Assembly: GCA_032622095.1 (NCBI GenBank)
Contig: CP136068.1
Span: forward strand, 148,317,365 to 148,381,364
From: Siphonodentalium dalli
Taxonomy: Eukaryota > Mollusca > Scaphopoda > Gadilida > Siphonodentaliidae
Length of the DNA stretch: 64,000 nucleotides
Direction: 5' to 3'
This document shows positions 29,982 to 42,000 of the stretch, in pieces. The notes below the pieces were generated by a model. It saw only the letters and a program-made list of their open reading frames with translations, was not told the origin of the DNA and made no database searches. Each line of letters begins with the position of its first letter. The first letter of the stretch is position 1. Made by a program: the position numbers and the translations under genes.

Positions 29982-32874
29982 CAGTGGCGGATCCAGGAAT
30001 TTGAAAAGGGGGGGGGGGGCGCTTTGTATTATTATATAATTATATGATGCGTAGCATCATCCGAGCTGCGAAGCGGCGAGTGGGGGAGAGCACGAGAAGG
30101 GGGTTTAACCCCCTTCTCGTAGGTGGGGGTCCAGTTAATTTTGCGTATACTACACAATGTACATTCAAAACGACGCGTTTTCCTGTGTTCTGGACCCTGT
30201 TTATATTGCTTTATATTAGGCCTATATGGAACGAGTGACAATAACATTCAGTACAATTACGATATACTATGGAAGGTTAGTGATGGAAGATCAAAGCTTC
30301 TTTGAACAGTGAACTTATCTGCTGAAAGTCTGTGCAAATGTGAATTATCTGGGCGACATAATGATTTTGGCGCACCGGACATGCCCATGGAAAAGCCCCG
30401 GAATCACCGGGTCGCCTATGGTTTGGGCTGGTGCATGGGAGAATATTTTGTAATTCAGAATGAATAATCGCAAAATCATGGCTTCTAGACAGTACAAGTA
30501 TAGAGGTGTTTCGGCTGGTAATACAATGCATCTATCCAACAGGAGTGGCGCCAAGGGGGGGGTCAGGGGGGGCTACAGCCCCCCCGTCGGGGATGGTCAG
30601 CCCCCCCGTCGGGGATATCTGCCAAATTCGTCGGGGGGATAAAATTATGCAAAGACGATAAACATTGGAAAATCCGCGACTCGAAACACGTGCACTGGTG
30701 ATTAACAAATCGACGTGGGCGTGCAGAGTTAATGAATCACATTACCAGAGTTCTATTTTTAGTCCGACAGACTCGACACGAGTCACTCGTGAGATTACCG
30801 TGAGTCATATCGTATACTTATTAAATTCGTGCATGGAACTATAGGGTTAGGGTGTCATAGATGCCGTCACCATCCTCGTGTGTGTCGTGTTACATGTATT
30901 ACAAATTCCACACAGACTCACACTGCCGAATCTTCCCTTTCCCGTTCCCTATTACTGACAATTAATTATCAGATGATTTCAGGTCACGTCATGAATTTTA
31001 TTCTTTGAAAAGATAGTGTTTCGCCTTGCATGCATTATATCATGCTTACTAGTACTTCCCCGGGATAGATTATTACTTGAGGGATTTAAAGAATAATAAC
31101 ACAACATAAATTGTGGACTGGATAGAATTTTAATTCAGTGGATTATGGGATAATCCTCATCCAACTTTGTTCTCTCCTTCAAATAGCTTTCTGCATCAAT
31201 TTTTCACATGTTACCTGAACAAATTTACATCTATTATACGCTCCTAAATGATGTTCACGGACAGTGACGGACTCATGGTTCATCCGTCTTTGTAAGTTGA
31301 TCCAACTACCTGTGGCGAAAGATTTACGGTGAGTTAACTTAAGATCAATTCCATATTGTCATTACTATTGTATATGCTGATTTTTTTTTCCAAATACTCA
31401 AGTAAAAGTGACAATTATGATCCCCTAGAACAGTGTGTATGTTGACACCAGAACACTCCAGAATCGATCTCAGGCTATGTATTTTCAAAATTTTCGTGGG
31501 GGAGGTCCCCCAAACCCCCCGTGAAAGAGGGGACACTCCTCTCGCGCTCTCCCCGGGGCTGCCTTCGGCAGCCGCCGATGACCTTCGGTCACCGGTCTAG
31601 CCCCCCTGTCGGGGACCATAGCCCCTCCGTCGGGGAAATCCTGGCGCCACCCCTGCTATCCAACCACTTAATTCCTCCATTGACCATGCTGATTTGTGCA
31701 GTTTTACTTCTAATAGCCATCAGCTTCATGATACACCAGCAAAATAAGTCATCAATACAAGCCTAACGGGTGGTCCGATCACATTCCAATCACATACTCG
31801 TTTTATTAGTATAAACACAGTTTTCACCAAAAAATATGTGACACGGAACTGATTAACTAGTATTCCAATCCCCTATTCATCTACATTCTGGTTGCATCCA
31901 TAATGTTAATTAAAATATTGTATGTAAATTAATATCTGTTGTGTAAATGTTTGGGTTATGAATAAATATATGTTCAGCCAATCAACTGACTAATGATGAT
32001 AACGACACATGGAAACCAATGTTTTGAAGGACGAGTTCGTGTCAGACTTTTTTTTATTAAGCAATGGCAGATGCGTATTTGTCGTGACCTGAAGATGTCT
32101 CGTTATCACACATTTGTTCCAATTAGGGTGGCACAACATGTGATGGAAGATATAACCAATTTTAAATGCCATGCATATATACCATTGGAAACGAACCAGC
32201 AATGTAATTCTATAATAATTCAAAAATATACTATGTACGGTACATGTATACCATATAGTAGTATGGCATACATGTATGTGCCTTTAGATAATCTCTTTAC
32301 GATGATACTGCCGTCAGTGCGTTTTATAGTCCGGGCGTTGATCGGAATACATTGTATAACCTAGAGTGCACTGTAGACAACTCATGTTTATCATTCATTT
32401 GTTCTTTACATATATGTAGATGGAATTGTCTAAATTTGACTCCACTTTTAGAATTGCTATATTTATTTTTGATAGAAATATTCAGTGTTGAAACTTCAGG
32501 CGCCCAAAACTTGGCGCCGGGCGAGATATTTTCCTATACAAAATGTCGCAGAAATTGTTTGCTCTGCACGGCGAAAAATAGCCCGCGGGCCTTCATCTCG
32601 GGATGTTGGATTCGCCCCTTGCATGGCTATACATATCGCGTGGAATACCAAATTGAAGTCATTTCAACCCACAATTAAAAAATACTTTACGTTTGAGTAA
32701 TGTAAAACATGTAAACTGCTGTATTTGCATGCACATTAGCAATATTCAGTGCGGAATCTTCGGGCGCCCGAGACAAATGGCGCCAGGACACCTCACAAAA
32801 ATTCCTTGCTCTGGAGAAAATAGGGGGTGCGTGCGCCGGGGGTGCCCCCCCCCCCCCCCTTGGATCCGCCCTTG
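29982..32874. mobile_element. 2.9-kb nested element with CAGTGGCGGATCCA termini
   Basis: The ends CAGTGGCGGATCCA and TGGATCCGCCCTTG are near-perfect inverted repeats followed by G- and C-runs. AACAT is duplicated at 29977-29981 and 32875-32879. The other arm of the host palindrome preserves the empty site at about 33106-33120 (TGTATGTTGAGTA), proving insertion. The interior is GC-rich near its ends and contains a further hAT-like element. Confidence 0.7.
30540..31655. mobile_element. 1.1-kb hAT-like non-autonomous element
   Basis: The terminal repeats CAGGAGTGGCGCCA and TGGCGCCACCCCTG carry the hAT-typical start, and the 8-bp duplication CTATCCAA is exact (30532-30539, 31656-31663). Subterminal blocks contain repeated CCCCCGTCGGGGA words on both sides. 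No transposase frame. Confidence 0.8.
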
Positions 32875-33461
32875 AACATACATCGAGTTTAATAACGATT
32901 TTCGCGGGAGGCCATTTTTAAAGTGCGAAACAAAAACAAAATGATTTTTGTCATTAAGAATGCCGGATATCAATTAAAAGAGAGATATTAAAATTAATTT
33001 AATAGAGTTCAAGTTAGTTTCGCTTTCAGTTTTGCAAAATGGCCTCCCGCGAAAAGAAATCTGTAAAACTGACGAAAAAAAAGGACATAAATCGTTATTA
33101 AACTTGATGTATGTTGAGTACCACCCCCAAATTAGCTGTACTTCATGAAACAACGTCTGTTTGACAATAGGGCTATTTAGTTTGATGATAATAGTATAGA
33201 TTTCGGTCATTTAGGGGTTGGATTATTTGATTTTTTGATTTTTCATTCGACGGACGTTTCGGGTACCAAAAAATAAATTTCATTGACAACTTCGAATGAT
33301 TTTCTATGCTCACTTGTTTAATGTACGACGGAAAGCTAAACTTCAACCAAAAATATGATTACTTGGGCACATAATGCTAGAATTCCAGATCAATTTGATA
33401 AAAAAATTTGCTTTTGTGAGGATGATTTTTGACCTCCTATTTTCACTATCAGCCTTGATAC

Positions 33462-34121
33462 TTAAAGGGGTACTGTACCCCAATTTCAATAAATTCCCGG
33501 TGACAATAGCGATCTAATATCAATAGTATATTTTAAAATAACTAATTTGAGTCGACGATGTCTACTGAAAACGTTCCGGTTAACAGGCTATCACAAAAGT
33601 AAAATTGAATTATTTAATATAAATTAATTTATGGCTGGAGTCATAAAATGGAGTATTATGCCAGTACGAGTTACCGTTCTTGAAATTGTATCTGTTGCGT
33701 GTCTTTTATCGACGGCCGTTCGCGAACATTATTGAGTTGCAAACAAAACATCAAACATGTTACCTGCAAAAGAAAGGCCGCTATAACCGATTCGGAAAAA
33801 AAAGAGAAAGAAACAAGAGTCATAAAGCGTCAAGTATTTTTATAGGGAGTGAGATTGTTCGATGGAAGAGATTGAAGACATCAATTGAAGCTGTGAACAA
33901 TGAACTTCCGGTTCTTCCTGCGACCTGAGTATTCTCCGGTGAAGGTCAAAAACATGGCGCGTACTTTGAAATCGTAATATATTCGTTTCCAAGATCAATA
34001 TTTTCTTCGGTAAATTAGGTTTATACGAAACTCATATAACATGAACACAATCTAACTTGAAAGTTATTTCAATGGAAGTAAATAAAAAAATTGTCTATCC
34101 CTGTGTACAGTGCCCCTTTAA
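33462..34121. mobile_element. family N TTAA element, 660 bp
   Basis: TTAA at both edges; AGGGGTACTGTAC at the left and GTACAGTGCCCCT at the right are inverted. It interrupts the right arm of the large foldback. The interior contains the TTTATGGCTGGAGTCATAA motif and no known protein. Confidence 0.7.
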
Positions 34122-35044
34122 TACCTTTATATATTTTTATTATTATTATTATTTATTTTTTTTGGCCAAATACCTGTGATCTGAGTAGTCCAAATGCATC
34201 AATAAAATAAACTGAATTTCAAGATCAAAATTAATCATCCAAAGTGTATTCTGGCTGAATAACTTGTTTAATAACAGCTGTTATTACTGTCTAGTGATGG
34301 TATTCAAAACTAGCCACAACAAATTCACAAGTAGGGTGATGCCTATGCTAAGAACAATAATGTAATTAAATTACCCCCCCCCCCCCCCCCCACACTTTAA
34401 TCATCTTTCCCTTCATGACTACAAGGCTGATTCGGCAAATCAATCTTGTATTTTAATTGTTGCTATTAATATACATTGTATGTAATAACTCATAGTAAAG
34501 ATAGTGTCCATTCATAAGGATCATGTCTGACATGCATTCATTTAATATCAATCCTTTATCAAACCCATTGCCAGTGAGTCTAATTTCACATGACTCTCTT
34601 TAACCATATTCACAAATTTGTCTGATCAAAACTTGTTGATTCAGGAACAGAATGCATTCTGTCTTGATGTATAATCACCATTTTATTACTAAATAGAGAA
34701 AGATATAGATTCACTATCAATTTAAACAACATAGAATTCATATTTGAATTTAATTGTCAAAACAATACTCATTTTATATTGTTCTAATTTAACTCTTTTA
34801 AACAAACAAACAGGCTTGTAAACCATCATACTGCTCAATAATCTTCATTGAAGCACCTACGGTAACAAACAGGATTATTAGTAGTCCTGTGCCAAGTTTG
34901 AAATAACTAAATTCCATGAATTTTGCTAAATAATGATTATTGAAATGAAGAGGTACTCATAAGTACTAGTATTAAACTATACAATACAAACGTTACCCAA
35001 TTAATCTATCATTTTCAGAAAGTCTGTACTACAAATCATGTAAA

Positions 35045-35205
35045 TAAGGATTAACTGTCATGTAGACTGTTTTTATGGAGATGTAGCCGTGAGGTAAGTG
35101 GTCATAACTTGTGTAAAACCCGAAGGGTTTTACATACAAGTTATGACCACTTACCTCACGGTTACATCTCCATAAAAATAGTCCACATTACAGTTAATCC
35201 TTATA
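35045..35205. mobile_element. family P perfect palindrome, second copy
   Basis: Same arms and centre (AACCCGAAGGGTT) as 19443-19605, with a few changes (GTGGTCATAACTTG instead of GTGGACATAACTTG) that are matched on both arms, so the pairing is preserved. The tail TTAGCGAAAAAGCC follows. Confidence 0.75.
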
Positions 35206-35784
35206 TTTATATACATTTAGCGAAAAAGCCACTTTTATAAATGTATTTAAATCGAAAAGTGTATCGTGGAAATTGCAGGATATGAATATGGAATTAAGTT
35301 TAGCTTTTAAATTTTTCTGAATTTGTGTTTGAATTTAACTTTTGCAATTTATTTATCTGATAAACTTATGTTACATGTATTTCAGAAAGTGTACTTGAAT
35401 AAAATTACAACTTTTTTCTTTTTAAATATTGTAGCGTGCTAAAATGATGCTAAATCTAAGAAAAAAACTAATTTTTTAAATGCAAGGTTACGAGTCCCAT
35501 ATATTAATTTCTAGAAGCCAACTGGTTAAATTTCTGTTAAAAATGAACAATTCAGAGACATGCTAAAAAATGTTTATATACAATTGCAATATATTCAAGT
35601 TTAAATTTTTGCCAACATTATTGACACTTCTGGAGAATCGCCCTAAATTCACCTCGTACTGCAAATGACAGGCACACTATTTCCAGGCATGGATGGAAAG
35701 CGCATTAGCAGTGCATACAGACATTGTTTGTCAACTTCATGGTGACAGTCAATTGACATAATCTCATTTTCAGGTTGATGAATA

Positions 35785-36081
35785 ATGGGTGTACTCCATT
35801 GGAACCAGATTACTACAGTTCTGCTCGCCCTTCTCATCATCTATGTCATACTCCCGTGTCTGGATGCTTCAGCGGGTGACAGGTCATGGGCATATCAGAA
35901 ATGTCTGGAAATTTGTTCTGGAAAAAACTGTACTAAGATATCCCGGTATCTAGCCAAGCAGCCACTGCATTTGAAGTTGATGCAATGGGACTGTCAAGCT
36001 GAATGTAAATACTGGTGCATGTGGAAGACCGTTGATGGGTTCATGAAGGATGGTAGCCCAATGCCAAAATTTCATGGCAAG
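35785..36081 (+). CDS. PGAP3: PGAP3 exon 1: signal peptide and Cys-rich lumenal domain
   Basis: 99 codons ending PKFHGK, donor AAG|GTAATG, phase 0. Hydrophobic VLLALLIIYVIL precedes DASAGDRSW; cysteines C40, C44 and C49 and the sequon N48-C-T follow. A possible acceptor TTTTCAG ends at 35773, so the 5'UTR may be spliced. A hAT-like element starts 14 nt after the exon (its duplicated target 6 nt into the intron). Confidence 0.93.
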
Positions 36082-39000
36082 GTAATGTTAGGCCATAGTG
36101 TTGAAACGATTAGTGAATTTCAGAGTCGACTAGTCGAGGCCCAAAAGTCGCGTTGAGTCGACTAGTCGGTACCCGATATCAAAACTTTCAAACATACCAT
36201 TGTACGGAAAATTCATTGTACATGGCGTACACTGATGACGGATGCAATGACGGTCTATTGCGTTGCGCATTTCCCTGCATACACACCAATTTATTTGGGA
36301 AATAATACTGTAAACATCTTGATATTTATCCAACACACTGAATGCAATTATATAATTAGACATGTGGTGGATAATGATTAGATACACGATCATTTATACG
36401 TATCATTTATATACGGTAGCACAAATGACGTCACCTTAAGCGACCTTCACCCAGCGTCGCATCATAATCCGACGGTGCGAGATCAATGGAAATATACACA
36501 GTGTCTGTATCAAAGCGGTCTCGGACAAACTACAAAGCCGCGTCAATCATTGCCATCATGTCTTTGACCTCAAACGACGAGTGAGACATTGTGTTGTCAA
36601 TTTCATTCGTCCAATTAATAGTCGGGTCACCGGTCCGTGTGTGTCTATACTAGTAACACTGCCAATTCCAGGTGCCACCAAACGTTATACTGACCATAAC
36701 TTACGCGCAGTTAACACCGTTTATGCCAGAATCGATCTTGAAAACGTTATACATGAAACTAATACACTATATTCCGACTAGGCGACGGCAAAATTCAGAG
36801 TCGACGTTCTGACATTTCAGCGTCGTCTACGACTAGTTGATTAATCGTTTCAACCCTATTAGGCCAATATAAATATATTACAAGATACTCATGCAACGTT
36901 TTTAGAAATATTGGGGTGGAGTCCCAGCGGACTGGCAAATTTGATTTGTTTCTCTTTTATTCTTATAAACCTTTCTATACTAAATACTCATTCACGAGTA
37001 GTTCCCTTAGGAAATATTAATATAATAAGTTCAACAAATGAACATAGGTTAATTGTTTGTTGAACTTATCTGAACATTTCCCCACTAATGTATAAGAATC
37101 CTTCTGCATTTGCATTATCCTTTGGTCTGTCTGTCTGTCATCTGCTCGTTTTCCATGAGCACTTATTCAGATCATCAGCTGAATAATAGACCCTTGCAAT
37201 GTATATTTTTAAGTGCTCATGATCAACAATACAAGTTGATTTAAATTGCCCAATTTGATTGAAATCGACTGACTTATTGGTCATTGCAATGTACTTTGAA
37301 GGTTAAGGCATGATAAAACAAGTTTACCTCAGGTAGGGTCAGGAGGGGATGAGAATCAAGCATTTTGTCGCCCGAAAAAAAATAAAATTCGTCGGACTAC
37401 ATGTACATAATTCAGCGGTAACCATCCATTATAGCATGGGTGCGTCTGTCCATCCCAGATGGTTTCCTGTTGATAACTTCAGTTTTAGTTTTCTGATTGT
37501 TTTAAAATTTCATTTGTGGATTACCCACATGGAAATACAGGTCAAGTTCGAATTTGGGTTTGGTCGCCCATTTTGTCGGGAGTTAATGTCCTTGTCAACA
37601 GAATTTGCTGATTTATTTTGGTTTCCGGAAGATAACTTTAGTTTTAATTGTCTGATAGTTTAAAAAAAATTTATGTGGATTAGTCACATGAAAATATAGG
37701 CCACCTTCGAATTTGGATTCATTGGATTTTACATTATATAATATAAATTTCAGTGGCCATTCGTCAGGATGTTTGGAATGCAGGAACCAGCCTCTGTTCT
37801 CTTCTCTATTCTGAATGGTGCATGCCATCTTATGATATTGAGGCTGAGGCGGAAAGTCACATCGACTACACCCATGTATTACGTATGGCATGGATCTGCC
37901 TTGGTTAGTTATTATTGTAGTCTTAAGTTACTTAACCCTTTCATTACTGGTGCAGCATTAAAGATCATGTGCCATGCATTCTCTTATATATGCCTTGCAT
38001 ATATAAGAGAATGCACTGGCTTACAAGGTCAAGGTAAATATTTTTAGGCTAATGTATTCTCCTTTATATCCGAGGTTCCCTATTTTGCATTACTATGTCC
38101 TGTAGGTTACCATAAAGCTTACGCAAACTGCTTCAATCACTGGAAATATCCCTAACAATCTTGGTTATAGTGAAGAATAATGAATACACAATGAGATATT
38201 GATATTTAACCCTTTCAGTGCCAAGTCCAATTTTTGTGTCAACCCATATTTCCTTGATCATTTTTCAAATTTATTGATTATAATAATGTGATACATTGAT
38301 GGAAAGAGCTCTTAGAGCTCTTTCCATCAATGTATTACATTATTATAATCATATAATGATAATAATGATACTTCATTACTCCTGTCATTATGCGTTTGAT
38401 TTAATGGTACACAATCTGATTCGATGGTCCCCGTATCATCAGATTCCAACAACATCAACATTTCTTCAAAAGACACTTCAGTTATCAAAATCGATTTATG
38501 AAACTTCTAGTCAACCTATTTTTTGTCAGCGCAACCTGTTTTTTATTCACAGCCTTTTTCGTTATAGTTAACCTCCAGTAGTGCTGTCCAGTTAACCGTG
38601 GAAAACAGTTTGGTGTCGGTTATAGCAAAAATATTAAAATAATAACAGTGCATGTAAAAATAAAGACATAATGTCTGGGGATCAATTGGGGCTTTGTGGA
38701 ATTTTATCAGACAAGTGTAGAGGGCATGTTGATCATTCGGTGGAGAGGGTGGTGGAAGAATCAGCAGATGCCTAAGATAAGATGGAGTGGGCAGTAACCT
38801 GTAGAGAGGAAAACTAAAACCGAAACCAAGTGTCTACTCTGTTGTCACAAAAAAAAAACAAAGCAAAATTTTTAAACTGCACAGCACTAACCTTCAGGCA
38901 AACTGAGGTTGACTTGAGTTAGCAGGCCTGATTTCTTGGACCAGCCACAATGTCAAAGGAACTTTCCACAGCTGTCAATCAAATAATAATTAGCAGATAT

Positions 39001-42000
39001 ATTCTACCAATCGGCGACTGACCCGGTCGATTGCTGCATTGAGAATTCTTTGTTCACCGTAATTTGTATATCTGCATATACAATGTACAGTAATGCCCTA
39101 AATAATCGACTCCTTAACCACAGCAGAATTATGGGTAACTTTTCAGGATTTAGTCGGAAATATGGCTTGTTGCCGTTCATAGGAAAGCTCTCAGTGAAAA
39201 GTTACCCGTAATTCTGCTGTGGTTAAGGAGTCGATTATTTAGGGCACTACTGTACTCTCAGTGTTAAATTGCCTATTTTCAACTTTTTTGTTGTCAAGTT
39301 CTAATGTACTGAAATTTGATTTTTGTAATGATTATAACACTATTTTTAATTTTGCATGACACTAGTCATATTAATCACAAATAAAGATGAAAAATTATAT
39401 TATATCATGTAGAACTAATTAAACTATTTCTGGAGACGCATTGCCTCCTAGCAACCTCCTCCCACTAATTAATATGTGTGGAAACCTCCATTATCCTGAA
39501 CAAGCCTTGAAGTAGATTGTCTGTCAATCGAGGAATGAGGTCCCCAGAGGGTGAATTTAATGATGCCACCCTGCACAGTGGGCTAGCATCACTAAATTCA
39601 CCATCTAGGGACCTTATTCTCAATTTCTGCTTGGGCCTCACCTTCTGCGAAGTATCTATAGTCTCAAATTAACATTGTTTTCAGTTACTTTTTCCCTTCT
39701 GTTCAGTTTCTATTTCCCCTAATTTGCAGAATATTAATCCTTTTAGTGCCAGGGGCTGATCTCATCGGCCCTAAGTTATGGTCTGTAGAGTGCCCTTTTT
39801 TTTTTGGGTTAGGCCAATGCATTCTCTTATATATGCGAGGCGACCTATGGTCGACTCGCATATATAAGAGAATGCATTGGCACAGGGTATATGGGTCGAT
39901 ACAAAAATCAGACCTGGCACTCAAAGGGTTAAATGAATAATCGAGGTGACTAATGGTTCTTCAACAGGGGAACTTCAATCTGATCCTAGTTCTCCCATAG
40001 CAGTTGAGGCCTCAGCAGATTGAGGTTCCCAGAGGATGAATTTGGTGTTGCTAGCCCGCCGTGTGGGATAGCGTCACTAAATTCACCCTCTGGGGACCTC
40101 ATTCTGCAAATGACAGTCTCACTATTTCAAGGCTTGGGGCCAAGTAAATAAAATTATTGAGACACCCATCTATTTTTTCACATGAAGAGGGCTTCACCAA
40201 AAAAACAAATTTAGACTGTGCTAAAATAGAACAAAAATGTTGAATAATTAAGCGATAATTGCTGAACTATAATGTGAAAATACATAACCTTTAATCTTTG
40301 ATCTTTTCAGGTCGGCATGAACACATGGTTCTGGGCTGCTGTGTTTCATTCGAGGGACACCGATTTTACTGAGGTAACTCTACATCATCATCTTTATTCA
40401 GCAAAATGAGTTGCACTGACTCTTAGTCCCCTATATATCTTTATAAAATACAGATTGTCACAATCGAATTAACATTTCAAAAGTACTCATTTATAAAAAA
40501 TTGAGTCATAATCACTCAATGTTAACCCTTTGAACCCTAGCTCCCCACAACGATCGACACCCTGACCCTGGGCTCCCAGTGGTATATTGACTTATTGTAG
40601 GCAGTGTTTATAAGGTGTATGGTGTTGTTTATGTTCTTGAAAGTGGTGCCACATGTCTGAAACTTTAGAGGTATGTTCCCCGTGGACCACTGATTATTTT
40701 AACATCTGGCCACATTGTCACGTGGTCACTCCCTGGTAACGGTTGCTAGGCAACTACCCGATATTGAAAGTAAAATACAAAATAAAATTTTATAGCTTTA
40801 TCGTCGTAATTGAGTCCAAGGAAGTTGCGTTTTTGAGGCAGTCAATACCCTATTGTGAAATTTGAGATATATCTGACCAGAAGAGTGAACCTAACTTGTA
40901 TCTAAGGGTAGCAACAGTTGCTAAGCAAATACCCCAAATGATAGAATGACACCATTGCCCCGTGTATTAAATTGTATTATGCCATTCCATTGCATGAACA
41001 TGGTAATGCTTATGTTCAAATGGTGCCACAGGTCTGAAACTTTACAGTTATGTTCCAATGGACCACAGAGTATTTTTAAGATTGGTCAACTTTGCCACAC
41101 GCGATCACTCCTGGTAACGGTTTCTATGCAACTACCCGGAATTTAAAGTAATATGCAATTATAGCTTATATAGCGTCGTAATTCCGCGCTAAGAAACTGC
41201 ATTTTCTATGCAGTCAATTACATGTTGTGAAATTTGAGATATATCTGGTCAGAAGAGTGAACCCAACTTGTATTTAACGGTAGCAATGGTAGCTAAGCAT
41301 ATACCCCCAAGTGATCGAATGATACCACTTCCCTGTGCATACAATGGTATTATGTCCCATTTTATACATTGCATAGGGGCATGGTGATGGTCACGATCAA
41401 ATGGTGCCACAGGTCTTGTACTTTACATACTTGCTCAATAATTTGACACGTGTTTGTAATTCGCACGCGCAAGTAGATCGCACTAGATGGTATTGTGACC
41501 ATGCAACCCCTTTCCACAGGACTACTCTGATGCAATGTCGAAACGAGCAACTGTATAATGCAAACTGATATGCTGTGGGGATCCTTGGTGTGATTGTATC
41601 GTTACGCAAAAACCCATACATTTATCATTGTATCCTATGCGCATGCGCGAACAAATCGACCCAAATAAGTGACTGCGCCTTCCTCACATATTCCAGAAAA
41701 CTGATTATGTATACAAGAATAATTTAAACCCGGAAGAGTGATCGAAATGGTGTCTTTCTACAATCCTGCAAACCGCTCAACAATGTATAGCGTTACGCGA
41801 ATCGCTTCAAATAATGTACGTTTGTTGAATTATGCGCTATGCGCATATTTTCCAACCCCAACTAGTCGGCAACAAACCCATACAAATGCACCCATAGCAC
41901 TGCATGAAGTTCCTGGGAATCATTTACATAGCTATAAGTGGATATACAAAACGTGTGAATCACGGTAAGTTTGTATAACTGATGCGAGATTAACATAAAC

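Larger units (their letters stand above)
28977..35643. mobile_element. 6.67-kb foldback insertion with nested elements, upstream of PGAP3
   Basis: The ends GGGCGATTCT and AGAATCGCCC are flanked by TAAA on both sides (28973-28976, 35644-35647) and by the two parts of one family B MITE. Inside, sequence from about 29570-29981 is inverted at about 33110-33461 and 34122-34200 (shared: TATTGTCAAACAGAC, TTAGGGGTTGGATT complement). Nested insertions interrupt both arms: 29982-32874 on the left, 33462-34121 on the right. No transposase was recognised and the superfamily is unknown. A 4-bp target is inferred. Confidence 0.6.

Noticed and set aside
31993-32364. 123-residue plus-strand frame
   Set aside because: It lies within the nested 2.9-kb element, has no match to a family I know, and overlaps a similar-length frame on the other strand.
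35785-36156. PGAP3 exon 1 read to 36156 as a single-exon protein
   Set aside because: The reading past 36081 enters intron and hAT sequence; the GTAATG donor plus exon 2 starting WPF restores the conserved PGAP3 order.
37349-37663. 104-residue frame in PGAP3 intron 1
   Set aside because: It contains a duplicated segment (NFSFSFLIVLKFH and NFSFNCLIV) from a local repeat and has no splice or domain support.
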